Of a DNA stretch of 64,000 bases, positions 11,701 through 24,065 are shown one piece after another. The notes under the pieces were generated by a model. The model was not told the origin of the DNA, ran no database searches, and was given only the letters and a program-made list of their open reading frames with translations. Each line of letters begins with the position of its first letter. Within the stretch, counting starts at the first letter, position 1. A program made the translations under genes and the position numbers. Source of the stretch: Amblyornis subalaris (lineage: Eukaryota; Chordata; Aves; Passeriformes; Ptilonorhynchidae); contig JACAXG010000110.1 of the NCBI GenBank assembly GCA_018881555.1, forward strand, positions 1,321,842-1,385,841, in the 5' to 3' direction.

Positions 11701-14700
11701 GTGCTTAAATCAAGCTCATTTTATCACTGCTTTTTTTACTTTATCCTTTTGTAACTAAAATCTGAAATCTATGCAAAAATATCTGGTGTGGGAGAGAGAA
11801 ATAGCAGAGTATTTCTGTGACTTTTTACTCCCCAAACAGTGTGAGGAATTAACTTAGGTTTCTGTTATGTAAATTGCCATCAATGGAAATGGGAAACTTA
11901 TAAGACAACTGCATGTAATATAAGACATCTTTCATGTAATTTTTAGCTGCAGTGTGACTGGTCCACTCTTTTAATATTTTTATTAATGAAGTTTAACAAA
12001 TAGTGGTGAATGTCAAAGCATCTTTTCATAAAATATGGGTTTTACAATGATGTTGGCTATACAGCATTAGCAGCCTTCTTCAAAAAGATATTGTTATTTA
12101 AAAATGGTCAGCTTCAATATATATGATAATGATCCTTAAAAAACAAAACAGGCAAAAAAGCACACAACCAGCAAACAAAAACCAGCCAAAAAGAGAGGAG
12201 TAATTGCACAGTTGGTTTTTTTTTTAAAACACCTATTGAATAAATGGCTCTCTCTTTCTAGATATCAAATATTTGCTCTATTAGAAATTTATGCAATTCA
12301 GAAAGCAAAGATCACATGAACTGAAACTCTGTGTTTTATTTTTCAGTAAACAGTAAACCAAAATGAAAAAAGTGTACAAAACATTCAAAATTACACATAT
12401 AACTGTATACTTATGAAATGTTTAGTATTTCAGTTATGTAAAAGGCTGCAAGTTACATAAAAACCAGTTGTGTGCAATATGATTCATTTGGATGCCTCAA
12501 CATATTTAACATCTGACTAATTAATTTCAAGCATTAGAGAACAACTAAAATATATCCCAGTTTACTTCTTTAACCTGGGCACTGAATGAATAGCATATCT
12601 GAGTGTATTTTATTAACTACAAGCAAAATATCATTAATTTAGATGGGTCATGTTTGCTGCACTGTCGTGATGCCACAGTGGATTTTTCCTCCATCTGTGA
12701 TGAGAATTGCCAAGTGGGATAAATTAGCAGAGTCCTAGGGCCTCCATTGTAACTGTACTTTCTGTGAGTAACACATCCAGCTCTCGGCAGAGGAAGTATT
12801 TAGGAATCTTACTTCCCCTAAAATAAATGGAATGAAACGCCAAAATACGTTTATTGGCTCTAGGTTCTAGCCTTTTATTCAAAAGTCTCTAATTCATTTC
12901 AGTCTTTAATCCTCAAGTGGCTGTAAACAACCGCAAGGCTCTGTAAGAGCATTGTAAGGCTGAAAACAGAAAAGTACTGAAATCCAATTTAAATCTTTTG
13001 CCAGAAGTTCCAGAGACCTGATGTTATGTGTGTATTGATTTCATTAAATGGAGTATGATATTTGCATAGGTCTGCAGTTTTCATTTCGGAATGGTGTGCT
13101 GGGCCAAAAGTGGGTCTTTTATCACCTCTCCATCTTTTCCGTCCTCTCCTTACCCTTCCCTCCTCTCTATCCCTCCATTTATTAATCTCCCTCTCCTTTG
13201 CAGTCATCTTCACCCAAAGACTTAATTACTTCTCCCTTTTCCCAATTCTTTGCTTGTCTTTACCTCATTTTCCATCAGACCATCACTTCTGCTCTTCAAT
13301 GAAGACGTAGGAGAAAAAAGCAATTTACCCTGAAAGGAGACATGGATGATGAAGGCATTGATGAAGAGGTGGTGTGACTCTTGCCACTGCAGTAAGGAAA
13401 CATGGACATGGCAGCTTTAAGCCTAACATGGTGCTTGCCCCACTTGCATTTCCCTTCTTACGCTGCTGAATGATTTTGCAGAGGGCCTGTGTTTTCCCAG
13501 ACATATGTGACTACACTAATTTTGAAAATTAGTTCACTTCCTTTCATTTTCTTTTTCAGCTTCTCTTTTCTCCCACAGCTTTGAAAAGACCACTGAATAT
13601 CCTTTGCTCCATTTGATAATATCTATTTTCATTTATATGCTTCATTTCTTCACAGTTGTACATTAACCTGAGAGTACATACTAACTGCTCACATGCCTTT
13701 CCTCCATAGTCACCAACAGGTACTACTTTCTAAGAATTATTCCTCATGTTTCTAAATGTCAGAAGTTTCTCCCTGTAGCCTTCTTAGTTGAATCTTTACT
13801 TGTATTTCTTTCCTAATAGATCACTCCTACAGTTTTCAGAGTGCTGATACTTTCTTTACAAGAAAGCTAACATCTGCATTTCCAGAAGCCTATATGCGCA
13901 GGCAGCATGACTGGAATTTCATGTACTTCACACACAAGAAAGTTAAACAACTTTTGGGATGCCTGCACGATATTTGGATGTGGTGAAACTGTCCTCTTCT
14001 CCACTCAGTCCACAGAGGTCTGCCAGGACTGACTTCCCTCTTCCCAACGCAGCACTCTTCTTCACCTGAGACCAAAACACCTCTGTTTATCATCTTGCTT
14101 TTCACTCTTCAAAGGCTGGTCATTCTCTGAATGACAGCTGAACTACATCATTCAGCTCTAGGAAAGTCTTCAGTATTCAGAAGCAGCTAAAGAGTCTCCC
14201 TTTTATTGCAGTCCCATAAACAGGAGAGAGAATGCAGCACTGGCTCCAGGTGATTTCCCTCTTCATGCAATCATTATAGGAAGAAAGGATTCATAGGACA
14301 TTTCCTATATGTAGTGGAACAGAAGCAGTCTGATCTCCTCTGCAAGCATAGTCACTGCTTTCAATGTTGGAATAAGGGACATGATAGTTATACAACAATA
14401 ATTTTGGCATCTTAAATTAAGTTTTTATTCCCTTAAAAAATGCTCTCTTTCCTGTGAAGATTGGTAATTCAAAATTTCTGTAGCTAACAGTGGCTCATGC
14501 CTCTTCTTTTATTGGTGTGGGATGATGGCAGAGAACTTTGACACATTTGCTGCAACACTGAGATTTTCAGGACTTTTCTAAGCTCAAGCAGTTGAGGAGG
14601 AGTGGAGGAAATAGAAAATGCGTGTGGTGGGGGAGGAGAGCAAGGGAAAGAAAGGAGTGTTTTCCACTGAACATCTGAGAGTAAGTAAACTATTGCATCT

Positions 14701-16111
14701 GCTGAGACATCATTATTTTTAACTAGCTCTTGAAACTTCTAGCATGGTCACTGCCTGGAATGTACAAATGAAGGAAACTGAACTGAGCAGTCAGGGAAAG
14801 AAAAGATCTGCAGAGTGCACCTGCTTGTTAGGAGCAGAGAAGTTTTAAATGCCCACAAACAACACTGTAAGTCATAACCCCTCACCTGAGAATGACAAGA
14901 CTGCTTGTCTGCAACTTTTGATATTAATGGCATATTATCCATGCAAAACAAGGAGATTTACTGGCTGACGTTCCTTTCTCAGGATTGCCAGCATGAGTAG
15001 TCCGCAAGATGGGCAAACTGAACACCCATCCTGCTCCCCTTGGATGTATCCAGCCATGACACTCAGGCAGGCACTCAGGCAAAATGGTCCCGGCTTTTAT
15101 GTGAACCTTGTTGGCAACGGCATGTGTCAGCCCCAAAGTCCCCACTGTGTACACTGGCATCAACAATGCCTACAGCCAATCGACTTTGGTATGTCTTTCC
15201 TTGACAAAACCCAGTCAGGCTTTCCCTAATGTATGCAGGTGAAAGAGGAATTGCTGGTAATCTATTTTTGTTCTCTGGAAGTGGATTATGGTACTTTATT
15301 TGGCATGGTAATAGAGCAGCAGGACAAGTGTGATGAGTTGCCTATGGCAGCCAGAGATGGTGGTACTCATTTCAACAAGGTCTAAGCTCTTCCCACATTG
15401 CACTGTATGAGGACCATGTTGGTTGGGAGGGTTTGTAAGTGTCCTCTGAAACTCCGTATTTGATTTCCGCAGAACAAGGAAGTGAAAAGGGCTTGCTGCC
15501 CTGTGTTGTGAGCCTGCAATGCTGTAATGAGGAAACAGAGTTCAGGGGCAAGTAGGGCCTTTCTCACCTTCCTAATCACTCCAGCATATTCTCATCTTTG
15601 GAAAAGCAGGGAGGCAGTAGCTCAGTAAAACATTGTGTGTGCCTCACTTAATAAGCTTCGGATGGGTATGTAGGCTTTAATTTATCTCAACACCCAGTAC
15701 ATACTAAAACTATCACATGGAATTAAGGTGTTTCAGTGCACACAGATTTAGTGTACTTTTCCGATTCAGTGTAAACAAGTCCTTAGGTCACAGATATAGA
15801 GAGAGGTGTGGCACTTCTATTTCTATTAGCAATATCAGTGAAGGCAATAAACTTACTCATATGAAAAATACCTCTGCATCTGAAAAAGCAGATCCTTGTA
15901 TTTTAAATCTCTGTGACAATAGATGCCAGTTAAATTACCTGACTTTCTGGGACATTAGTTACTTTTCCTAGACATATGCGTAATTCACATAGCATTTGTG
16001 TCTATGTATTGTTGTTGACATTTTTCTGTCTAAAAATGAAAGAGAAATTAAATTTATGCCATAGGCATTTTACTCTGTAAGGGTGAATGCTTATAACTTC
16101 AATATTTGTGC

Positions 16112-16129
16112 ATATATATATATATATAT
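16112..16129. repeat. AT dinucleotide repeat
   Basis: Nine uninterrupted AT units are followed by GTACATATAAGTATGTACAT, which is itself partly palindromic. Confidence 0.9.
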
Positions 16130-16215
16130 GTACATATAAGTATGTACATGACACATTGATTTATATACTTATACCTCTCATCATATTTCAGATTTAGGGG
16201 TTTGTAGATCATTTA

Positions 16216-16244
16216 TGTGTGTGTATATATATATACATATATAC
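16216..16244. repeat. TG/TA dinucleotide repeat
   Basis: TGTGTGTG passes directly into TATATATATATACATATATAC. It is a compound alternating pyrimidine-purine tract about 90 bases after the first AT repeat. Confidence 0.88.
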
Positions 16245-19200
16245 AGAACTCTATTTGTTTTATGATTGTATTAACACATAAATGCGTGGCTGAACTACAG
16301 GTAAAATTGCTTATTTAGTAAAAATACATATGTGATGGAAAAGAACACAGCCATATCCTGGCAATTTCCCATTTCTTCAGAGTGTGCATAAGAAATGTCT
16401 GCATAGATCTAAAATCCTGAACAGTCTGACAAGAACAGTGCCATTTGCATGTGAATGTCTTAAAAAGCAGTTTATGAATATTCACATCTTAGAGGATTTC
16501 TTTCCCAAAAGTCTCTTGGTTGTGCAGTGGCTTAATTCAAGACGTTTCCATCAAAGATGAAGAAAGAACTTAAACCCAGAACAATTGTTTCTCTTATTTA
16601 AAATGATGTTGATACACCTAAATTGGTGCTTCTCAGATGAAGGTGGCTGCTACTCATAAAGAACTGTGGATGTCAGTAGCGGAGGGTAACCAAAGCTTGA
16701 AAATATTTTAAAATGTGTCTCTCATACCAGTAATGGCAGCATGTTCATGAACTACTCATGGGAAGGTGTTTTAGAGAACTATGCCACAAAACCTCACCCA
16801 AACTTCTCCACAGATTTCCACTGCTAAATTAAGAATTTACTGCCTTTCCTGTACTAGAAGACGAACATCACCTTTCTAGATAACACAGCTGACAAAAAGT
16901 GACAATACAAGTTACTTTGTAGAGGAATCCGCAAATCAACAAAGTCTTCAGAAAATTAGCCACCATGCAAGACACACTAGAAAAAAAGTCTCAGAACTGC
17001 CCTGCAAGGAGCAGGCTTTGTATTTGAATTAACCACCCAAATACCATCTATGAATCTAATAATGCAAAATGGAAACCCTCACTGACAATATGTTCCTCTC
17101 TATTGCATAATACTCAATGCTGGTATATATACAAAAAATTATTCCTCTTTCCCACATCTCTTTTTAAACAACAGTTCCAGTATTAAACTCACAATCCTAA
17201 GCAGACTTCCCCTGTACTAACAAATACTCATTAGAACAAAACCTTGCTGGCACAGCAAAAGCCAAATTCGTGAATACCGATGTATTTAACATAATTTGTA
17301 TCAGTGCCCAAAAGAACTATTAATTTCCATGGGTTTTCTTCATACGCTTTTTAAAACGTGATATATTACACTAAGTATCACATATTCTCATGAGAATTGC
17401 ATGCATGAAACTAATCAACCATTATTCACTACAATGAACTGACACAGATAACAGATCACAGACAAAACACAGCAAAGAGTAGGAGAATATTTATTTCATA
17501 AAGAAAATAGTCCATGTCTTGCACAGTCCAGCCACTAACAGGGGACCTACAAGTCATGTTTAAAAACTAATCCTGGGAACTAAATTCTTAATGGTGGATA
17601 AACATATTGTGGAGACAGTAGCAACATTACTTTTAAAGCTGACAGTTTTCTTGCTGATTCATCCCCTGTACATTCATGTTAGCAGCTGTTTTGTCACCAC
17701 TAAAATAATTTCGTTATACTAAAACCAATACATTCCACTTGTATTTAGCTTGGATTTTGGTTCTTGACTCATTAATGATGTCAGTCAAGTCAAAACCTTT
17801 GTTTTCTCCATTTCTATCAGTTGATCTAATTAAAGGTATCACTCCTACAAACCTTGTCTAGTTTATATCACACAGTGTCAAAATTCAGTGAAGCTCTTTC
17901 TCACCTGAGTTGTGCTGTTTAATCTGAATGTATGCTGTTTAATCACAATACTTAGACATATGTCCATGGAAATGTGTTGAGCAGATGCTGTCATGATGCT
18001 CAGATGTAAACTCTACTATATTGCTAATAGTGTGGTTAATCCGGATCTATGAATTTTCTAGAAATAGAAATAATGACACCTCTAAATTAAAGTGCACTTC
18101 TCAAAGTACTTGGTAAAGCCAAGGTCTCTGTTGAGAGCTTTTGCTTGTTTGCAGGCATATATGTGAGTTAATAGACAACTTTTTCACCTTTGTGGCCTGG
18201 AAAGCCACTATTTCCTTTCTGATGTAGAATAATACTTATACCTGCCATGTAAAGGTGTCTAGAAAGATCCTTTGATGGAGGAAAACTGTACATGAAACCT
18301 GTGAATTAAAACATTAAAAATTTATTGTTTACATCTACCAGGCCTTAGAACTTAGGATGGATATAACTGAAAAAATACCTATTTTAGATTTTAAAAAGCA
18401 GCCTGAAACCGTTCTTGTCAGAGGAAAAATAAAAATAACTATAATGGTTTTCAGTTATGCTAGTGATACAAGTGCAATTTTTTTATATCTTGTTTTTTCA
18501 AAGGGGAACAGATAAAATACTTGAAAAAGGAGAACATTTCAGCATTTAGAACTATATAATTTATATCTATTGTGTGGGGAGAAAAAAGGGAAAAAATAAG
18601 CAAAAAAGGAGAACTGAAGACTTCATAAAGAATAGAAATGGGGAAGATAAAATTATTCTTTTTTAATTGGACTTAAAATTGAATTTCATATGTGATGAAA
18701 GTAATCTACAATTGTTCTAACAGATTCTGAAAAAAGTAATTATTTTCCCCAAAATGAAAGAATCTTTTATTGTGAACCATATTTTGCAAATGGAGAACAA
18801 TCAAAAGGATTTTTTTTAACTGTCCTAAAAATGTTCCATGGTAGTTTTTCTACAAATCAAAAACTCTTTTCTTAAGGTACAATCTGTCAGTTTAATTGGC
18901 CTAGAGACAGGACAGTTCATCTCACTGAACTGTTTGCATCCCCTTGCTTCAAAAGGATTTACCTTGCGATTCCAAACATGGTAGTCCATAAGAAATCCAA
19001 TTTGAAATATCATTGAACCAACACTGAAGCCAAGAATTCACATATTGTTAGCGTTTATTTTTACATGACTGACATTATTCACAGAAAAAGACAAGGAAAA
19101 GGTACAGTATTGGTTAAGTATGCATACACACACACCAGTGATGCTAAAGACTACTAAAAGATTTGTATTGTCAGCATTAGCACCTCCTAAGAAAAATTAA

Positions 19201-22200
19201 TTGTCAAAACAGAGGTAAGCCCTAAAATGTAAAATAAATGCAATTTATTCTACAATTAGGGAAATCTGGTTTTATTTAATGGTTGTGTGATGATAGGTCC
19301 TATAGAGCTAGCAAAACTGATTTTCTGTAGAAAAGCTATTCCACATCTGATTAGAAGTTGTACAGTATTCTTTTAGGATTTTTGTTTGGACACAAACGTC
19401 CTCAACAGCATTAATTTTTACCTGTTTAGGATCCAGGAAGTTGGCAAAGGCAGTCCAAAACTATCATCGGTGCATAGGCAAAATACTGAGCATGTGGCTT
19501 ATTCTAGACAACTTCACAGTTGGGTCTTTCTGCCAACTTCACGTTTAACTCTTTGTCTTAACGTTGTGAGCAAAGGATTTCTCGCTATGATCTACAGATG
19601 TAGATGTCCTCACACAGCATGGCTTCATTTTCATTCCTTTCTGTTTGTTTTCACCAGCACAAGATTTATGTGGTGGCATCAGCTGTCAAAACAGACCCTT
19701 AGGCTAACAGGCTGCAGCATAGCTTAAAGTCAGTGTAAAGGAGGCTGTCCAGGAGCAAAGCAGTCCAAATCAGGCAAGAGTAAAGGTACCTTAACACCAC
19801 CTTTTTGTCTTTTCTCCTTCATGTGAAATGCTGTGCCAAGTGTTCCTCAGAATTCACCAGCTCTCCCATGGTAACCAAGGAAGACAAATACAAACAAAAA
19901 GTCACAATAAAATATTTTAAAATAACTCTAAAGCATTTGTAACCCTTTCTAGAACACAGCATATACAAAATAGGTTGTGGTATTACAAAGGTTTTCTGTT
20001 GGTACTCGCATAATATTACAAAACTTAGTCACATGATAGGTTTGCATTCATCACTTTGATTTTACTATTTGAGAAACAAAGCAACTAAATACAGAGAAAA
20101 TTTATTTGTATGGTGTATTTATTTACCAGTGTAAATTTGGGATTGTATCAAAATTGGACTGAACAGAGGTTGTTTACTTAGCTTCTCTTTAGATATAGTA
20201 GATAAACATTGTACATTTAGAAGTTGTGGCAACACACTTCTAAGACTTAATTGCCACTGAATTATACAAGTTGGGTGTTAATTTCACCAAAACAAATGTG
20301 GTGTCATCCAGCCGTGAATCACGTAAATTCAGAAAATGTTACAGTAACATATTTTGAATGGACAATGGACAAATTTAAATTACAGAGTATTTAAAATAAA
20401 CATCAATATATACTTGTTAAAGAGAAGATTACTTATTTCCTCTTTGTGTCTTTCAGGTGGTTATTATTTCCACTAATTATTATTTAATATTTATATTGCA
20501 ATCATGCCCAGAAGTCCCAATTCAAATCAATTTGAAATCCACCATTCAAGTCCCTACCTGAGCATTTAACAGGCAGAAGCCCTTACCCCAGAAGCCTTTC
20601 AATCTATTTCCTGGAAAAGTGGAAATATGCAATCATAATGAATGACAGTAGTAAGAATAGGGAAAAGCAGCAATTAAACTCTGTTACTCAGAAAAAACTA
20701 TGTATTAATTGTTCAGACCACTTAACTCTTGAAAGAGACAAACATACAGGTGACTGTTTCAACACATTTTTTCGATTTAGCTGCATGTTGTTGCAATATT
20801 TACTAGTGTTTCTGTCCAAATATAAAAATAGAAATTAAAATGAGAGGAGTTTGGGCATGATGGTCAGCATGAAATCGTGTATAAAGGATTTGTTTAAACG
20901 TTCAGTGGTATCAGATGCATAGTCTCACTTGAAAGACTCATTATGTAACTCTATATTTTGTACTTTGTGCACTTAATCGGTAATTATTTGGTAACTGGGA
21001 TACCAACTCTGGGAATTAATGTTGCTGGGGACTCTGTCGGAGCTGTAATCTAAATACCGTCTTGATATTTATAGCACTTTCAGATCCCTGCGACAACTCC
21101 TGGTATTTTCTTAATTTGTATAGATAGTTATTTCTTGTCTGTGTAAAATGTCTTCAGAAGCTGTGCTCCAACTAACTGTAGTTTCAGCAGACTTTGTCTG
21201 GGCTTTTATTTTTGATGGCTAAAACTGTAAGTAAAACAGTATTACATTGCAACTAACATTAACAACAACGGGAGATTCACCATCTGAGCAACAGCCACTA
21301 TAAATTTTCCCCACTCATCTAGTACTCTCTTGCATTAATAAATGCATTGGGCAATTTGCAGTAAACATTGCCAAAGAATATTTTCACATTAAAAAAGTTA
21401 TGATAATTCATGTATAAAAGTGCCTTGAAGAATTCATGATGGAGACCATCAGTTACAGAGAGCTGTTCACATTAATTACGATAAGGATATGTTATTTGGT
21501 ACTGGACAGGAATGATCAATCATTTACAAGAGATTAAAAAAAATTAGTAATTTTATTATAGCACCAGTGTAGGGCACTGTAGTGAGAAATTCTAAATCTG
21601 TTGTCAGTGGGGGCAAAGTTCTCTTGCTTGGCCTTAATCCAAAGCTGACTCATTTGAAGAAAATGGCTTTTCTGAACAGGAAGAAATAGAAGTGATCTAA
21701 TGTTTTGGGAAATATCTATATATACATATATAATTCTCTTTTTTACAAACTCTGATGACTACACTTCATTTAGTTTAATTATTTAAATTTAGGCATACAT
21801 GTAGTCCCCAAAGCAGGGCTGTATGCCCTGTGAAGATGGAGAAAAGTAAAGAAACAGTAAGTGAATATTATTACCCTAGTAGAAATGCATGCTTATTTTC
21901 CGTATCTGGATATAAAGTGGATGCTTGAACATACAATTCCCACATACAGGTGAGAAGTTTAAAATAAATAACAATAATGTTAAACATAGTGGACTTTCAT
22001 AAAAATGTGATCAACTGTATGTTTTGTTGCTAAAGATTAAACCTTCATGCAAAGCCCTATAAGAGACTGGGTAAAACAAACACTGATCCTGAACAGGAAA
22101 TATCAGTTGGAGTTACTTTCACGGACTGCTGGGGGTGTAAAGGACTTTTCACACCTAGTTGTATGCTAAAATCAGGGGCAGGTCAATACTAACATGACAT

Positions 22201-23069
22201 ACCATTTTCCTTTGCTGTTCGATGGCTCATATAACACGGCATTTTTTAGCATTTTGTCAATTTCTCAGTAAACAGATTATCATAATAAAACACTATTCCA
22301 TCCTAGTTGGTGGCAATCCCAGTAGAGTAGCCAGGGATTAAACGAGCGTGAAAACAAAACTACCTCTGTCCTTAGATGTGGTCTCCGCAGAGCACAATTA
22401 AGGAGCATAAGGTGAGCAGCATGTACAAATCCACCCTGCTGTCAGCTTCGTGTGCTGTGTCGTGGCTGAGCAGAACTCCGGGCTCCAGGACTGTTAAAAT
22501 GGCATATTGCACACACAATAGGTTATCAAATATCCATTTCAGACAATCCAGGAAATTAAACAGAAACTCAGTCTTTCTGTTTGGATCACAACCGTACTAT
22601 TGCGATCCAAACCCAACCGATACCAAAGCTGTTTGACCTATGCAGTGCCTGCTTTTCAAACATACATTTGTACTATGACTATGTCAGTCAACACGCATTT
22701 TCAGTACCATTGAATTGCACTGACAGTGTTGAAATACTTGGAAGAGAAAGTATAGCAGTGTTCCAGGGTTTACGTGAAACAGTGTGACAATATGTGCGGC
22801 AGTTTTAATTGTTGTTGTTTGCACTCAGGTTTAATGTAGCATACCCAAACACCAAAGTGTGGGTGGAAGCTGTCAGTTTTTCCCTTGGCTGTTAGCTCGT
22901 TGCCCCAGACCCCGGTAACTACAAGTCAGGCAGCACAAGGTGCGATGGAGCAGGGGTCGGATGGCCACGAAGGCGCAAGGGCCAGCGCCTCAGCGGTTTG
23001 TAAAGAGGGTGTGCAACCATTGAATTGGGGAGCTGAGCTGCTAACGAGGAAACTTCTACCATTCAGGAT

Positions 23070-24065
23070 TGAATTTGCCCGTGCGACTGACGCGCCCCTG
23101 CAGAAGACAAACTAGGACAGGCCCTACGCCGAGAGGAGCCATTCCGCGGCGGCGACACACGGCCCCCGCCCGTCACCGCTCACGCCTCCGCCAACCCCGC
23201 GCCAGAGCCCCTCACCCCGCCGCGCCCCATTCCTACACAGCCCGCCCCCGCCGGGCCCCATTGGCCGCAGCACCCGTCCCTCACGGCTTTCTCCCCCGCG
23301 CTCGGCCCCCCACCCGGCACTGTCCGCCCGTCCCTCCCCTCCCGCCCGGCACAGCCAGTGCAGGCGCGCCCATCGCGCCTGCCCGATCCCGCTCCCGCCT
23401 GATCCCGTTCCCGCCTGCGCCAGGTCCCGGCCCGGGCCCTGCTCCCGCTCCGCCCCCCGGCGCCGCTGCAGTGCCTCCCCCGCCTGGCCAGCCGTGCGCG
23501 GTGCCGGCAGCAGCAGGGGCGCGGCGGCTTCGCCCGCGGCCACCTCCCCTTCCCCCCGCCGCTCGTCTGCCCGGGGCGTTCATTCCCCCTTTCCCACAGC
23601 TCCGCCGCCTCCCCGGGCCCCCCGCTGCCGAGGCCGGGGAGGGGGGCGGGAGGCTGGAGCGGCGGGAGAAGGGGAAAGTGTGCGAGAGGAGGCGGGGAGC
23701 GAGGGCGGCGGCGGCGGGCAGGTGAGGTAGGCGGCCATCCCGCTTCCCTTCCGCCCTTGGCGGAGGCGGTGGCGCGGGCGTGCGGGGCGGCGGCGGCGCT
23801 CGGTCAGCGCGACCCTGGGTGCGGAGCCGGGGGGGAGCGACGGTGCCCATCGCGCCGAGGGGGCGGGCGCGCCGGCGGGCGAGGGGCGGCGGCGGCCGGG
23901 CCGGGCTGGGTCGGGCCGCGCTGGGTGGTGGGGGGCGCTGCGGTGTCGCCGCCGGGCGGGGCTGGCGCGACGCGGGGCAGACCCCGGCGAGGGCCGGGAG
24001 GAGCCTGGCTGCTCTGCTGCCCTCTCGCCGTGCACTCGGTCCGCGAACTCCCCCGTCCCCGGTGA
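23070..24065. promoter_or_regulatory. CpG island with TATA-less promoter
   Basis: About 1 kb of very GC-rich, CpG-dense sequence stands out sharply from the AT-rich flanks. Visible elements include repeated GC boxes of the Sp1 type (CCCGCCCC forms near 23241 and 23448), an inverted CCAAT box (ATTGG, 23260-23264), and an NRF1-like CGCCTGCGCC at about 23413. No TATA box is seen. The plus strand carries no ATG from 22964 to 24122. A strong plus-strand splice donor at 23721/23722 and the strand bias downstream indicate transcription to the right. A divergent minus-strand transcript cannot be excluded. Long open frames here on both strands reflect the rarity of A/T-rich stop codons. Confidence 0.93.
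23581..23721 (+). other. Putative non-coding first exon (5' end uncertain)
   Basis: Only the 3' boundary is supported: GGCGGGCAG is followed by GTGAGG, a strong donor match. The start is placed arbitrarily within the GC-rich, purine-heavy stretch after the GC boxes, because transcription start sites in CpG islands are dispersed. The absence of any ATG across the island means this exon would be 5' UTR. Joined to the exon at 62121 it would place AG-A directly before an ATG, with A at position -3. Alternative donors lie at 24216/24217 (ACAAG then GTAAAT) and near 24499. RNA evidence is needed to choose between them. Confidence 0.6.

Larger units (their letters stand above)
8786..22900. other. 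AT-rich non-genic sequence upstream of the CpG-island gene
   Basis: This is 14 kb without any gene I can support. Open frames are all under about 115 codons, are few, and lack family features. Apart from the dinucleotide repeats at 16.1-16.2 kb there is no recognisable transposon. A sampled line (17041-17100: A 22, T 17, C 15, G 6) is richer in A and C on the plus strand, opposite to the bias seen after 24 kb. Conserved regulatory elements may lie here, but that cannot be judged from one sequence. Confidence 0.55.

Noticed and set aside
13342..13379. Short acidic frame ATG GAT GAT GAA ... TGA resembling a micropeptide
   Set aside because: Eleven codons with no start context, transcript evidence or conservation data. 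A GATGA-rich run also mimics snoRNA C boxes, but no paired D box with a terminal stem was seen.
22376..22787. Two overlapping plus-strand frames just before the island, as a possible upstream gene
   Set aside because: They have no recognisable motifs, lie in AT-rich DNA, and have no acceptor or donor arrangement.
23069..23725. 218-codon plus-strand open frame, and long antisense frames at 23281-23850 and 23580-24215
   Set aside because: They start without ATG or lie in the CpG island, are almost pure Pro/Arg/Ala/Gly, and coexist in several frames on both strands. Stop codons are rare in such composition.
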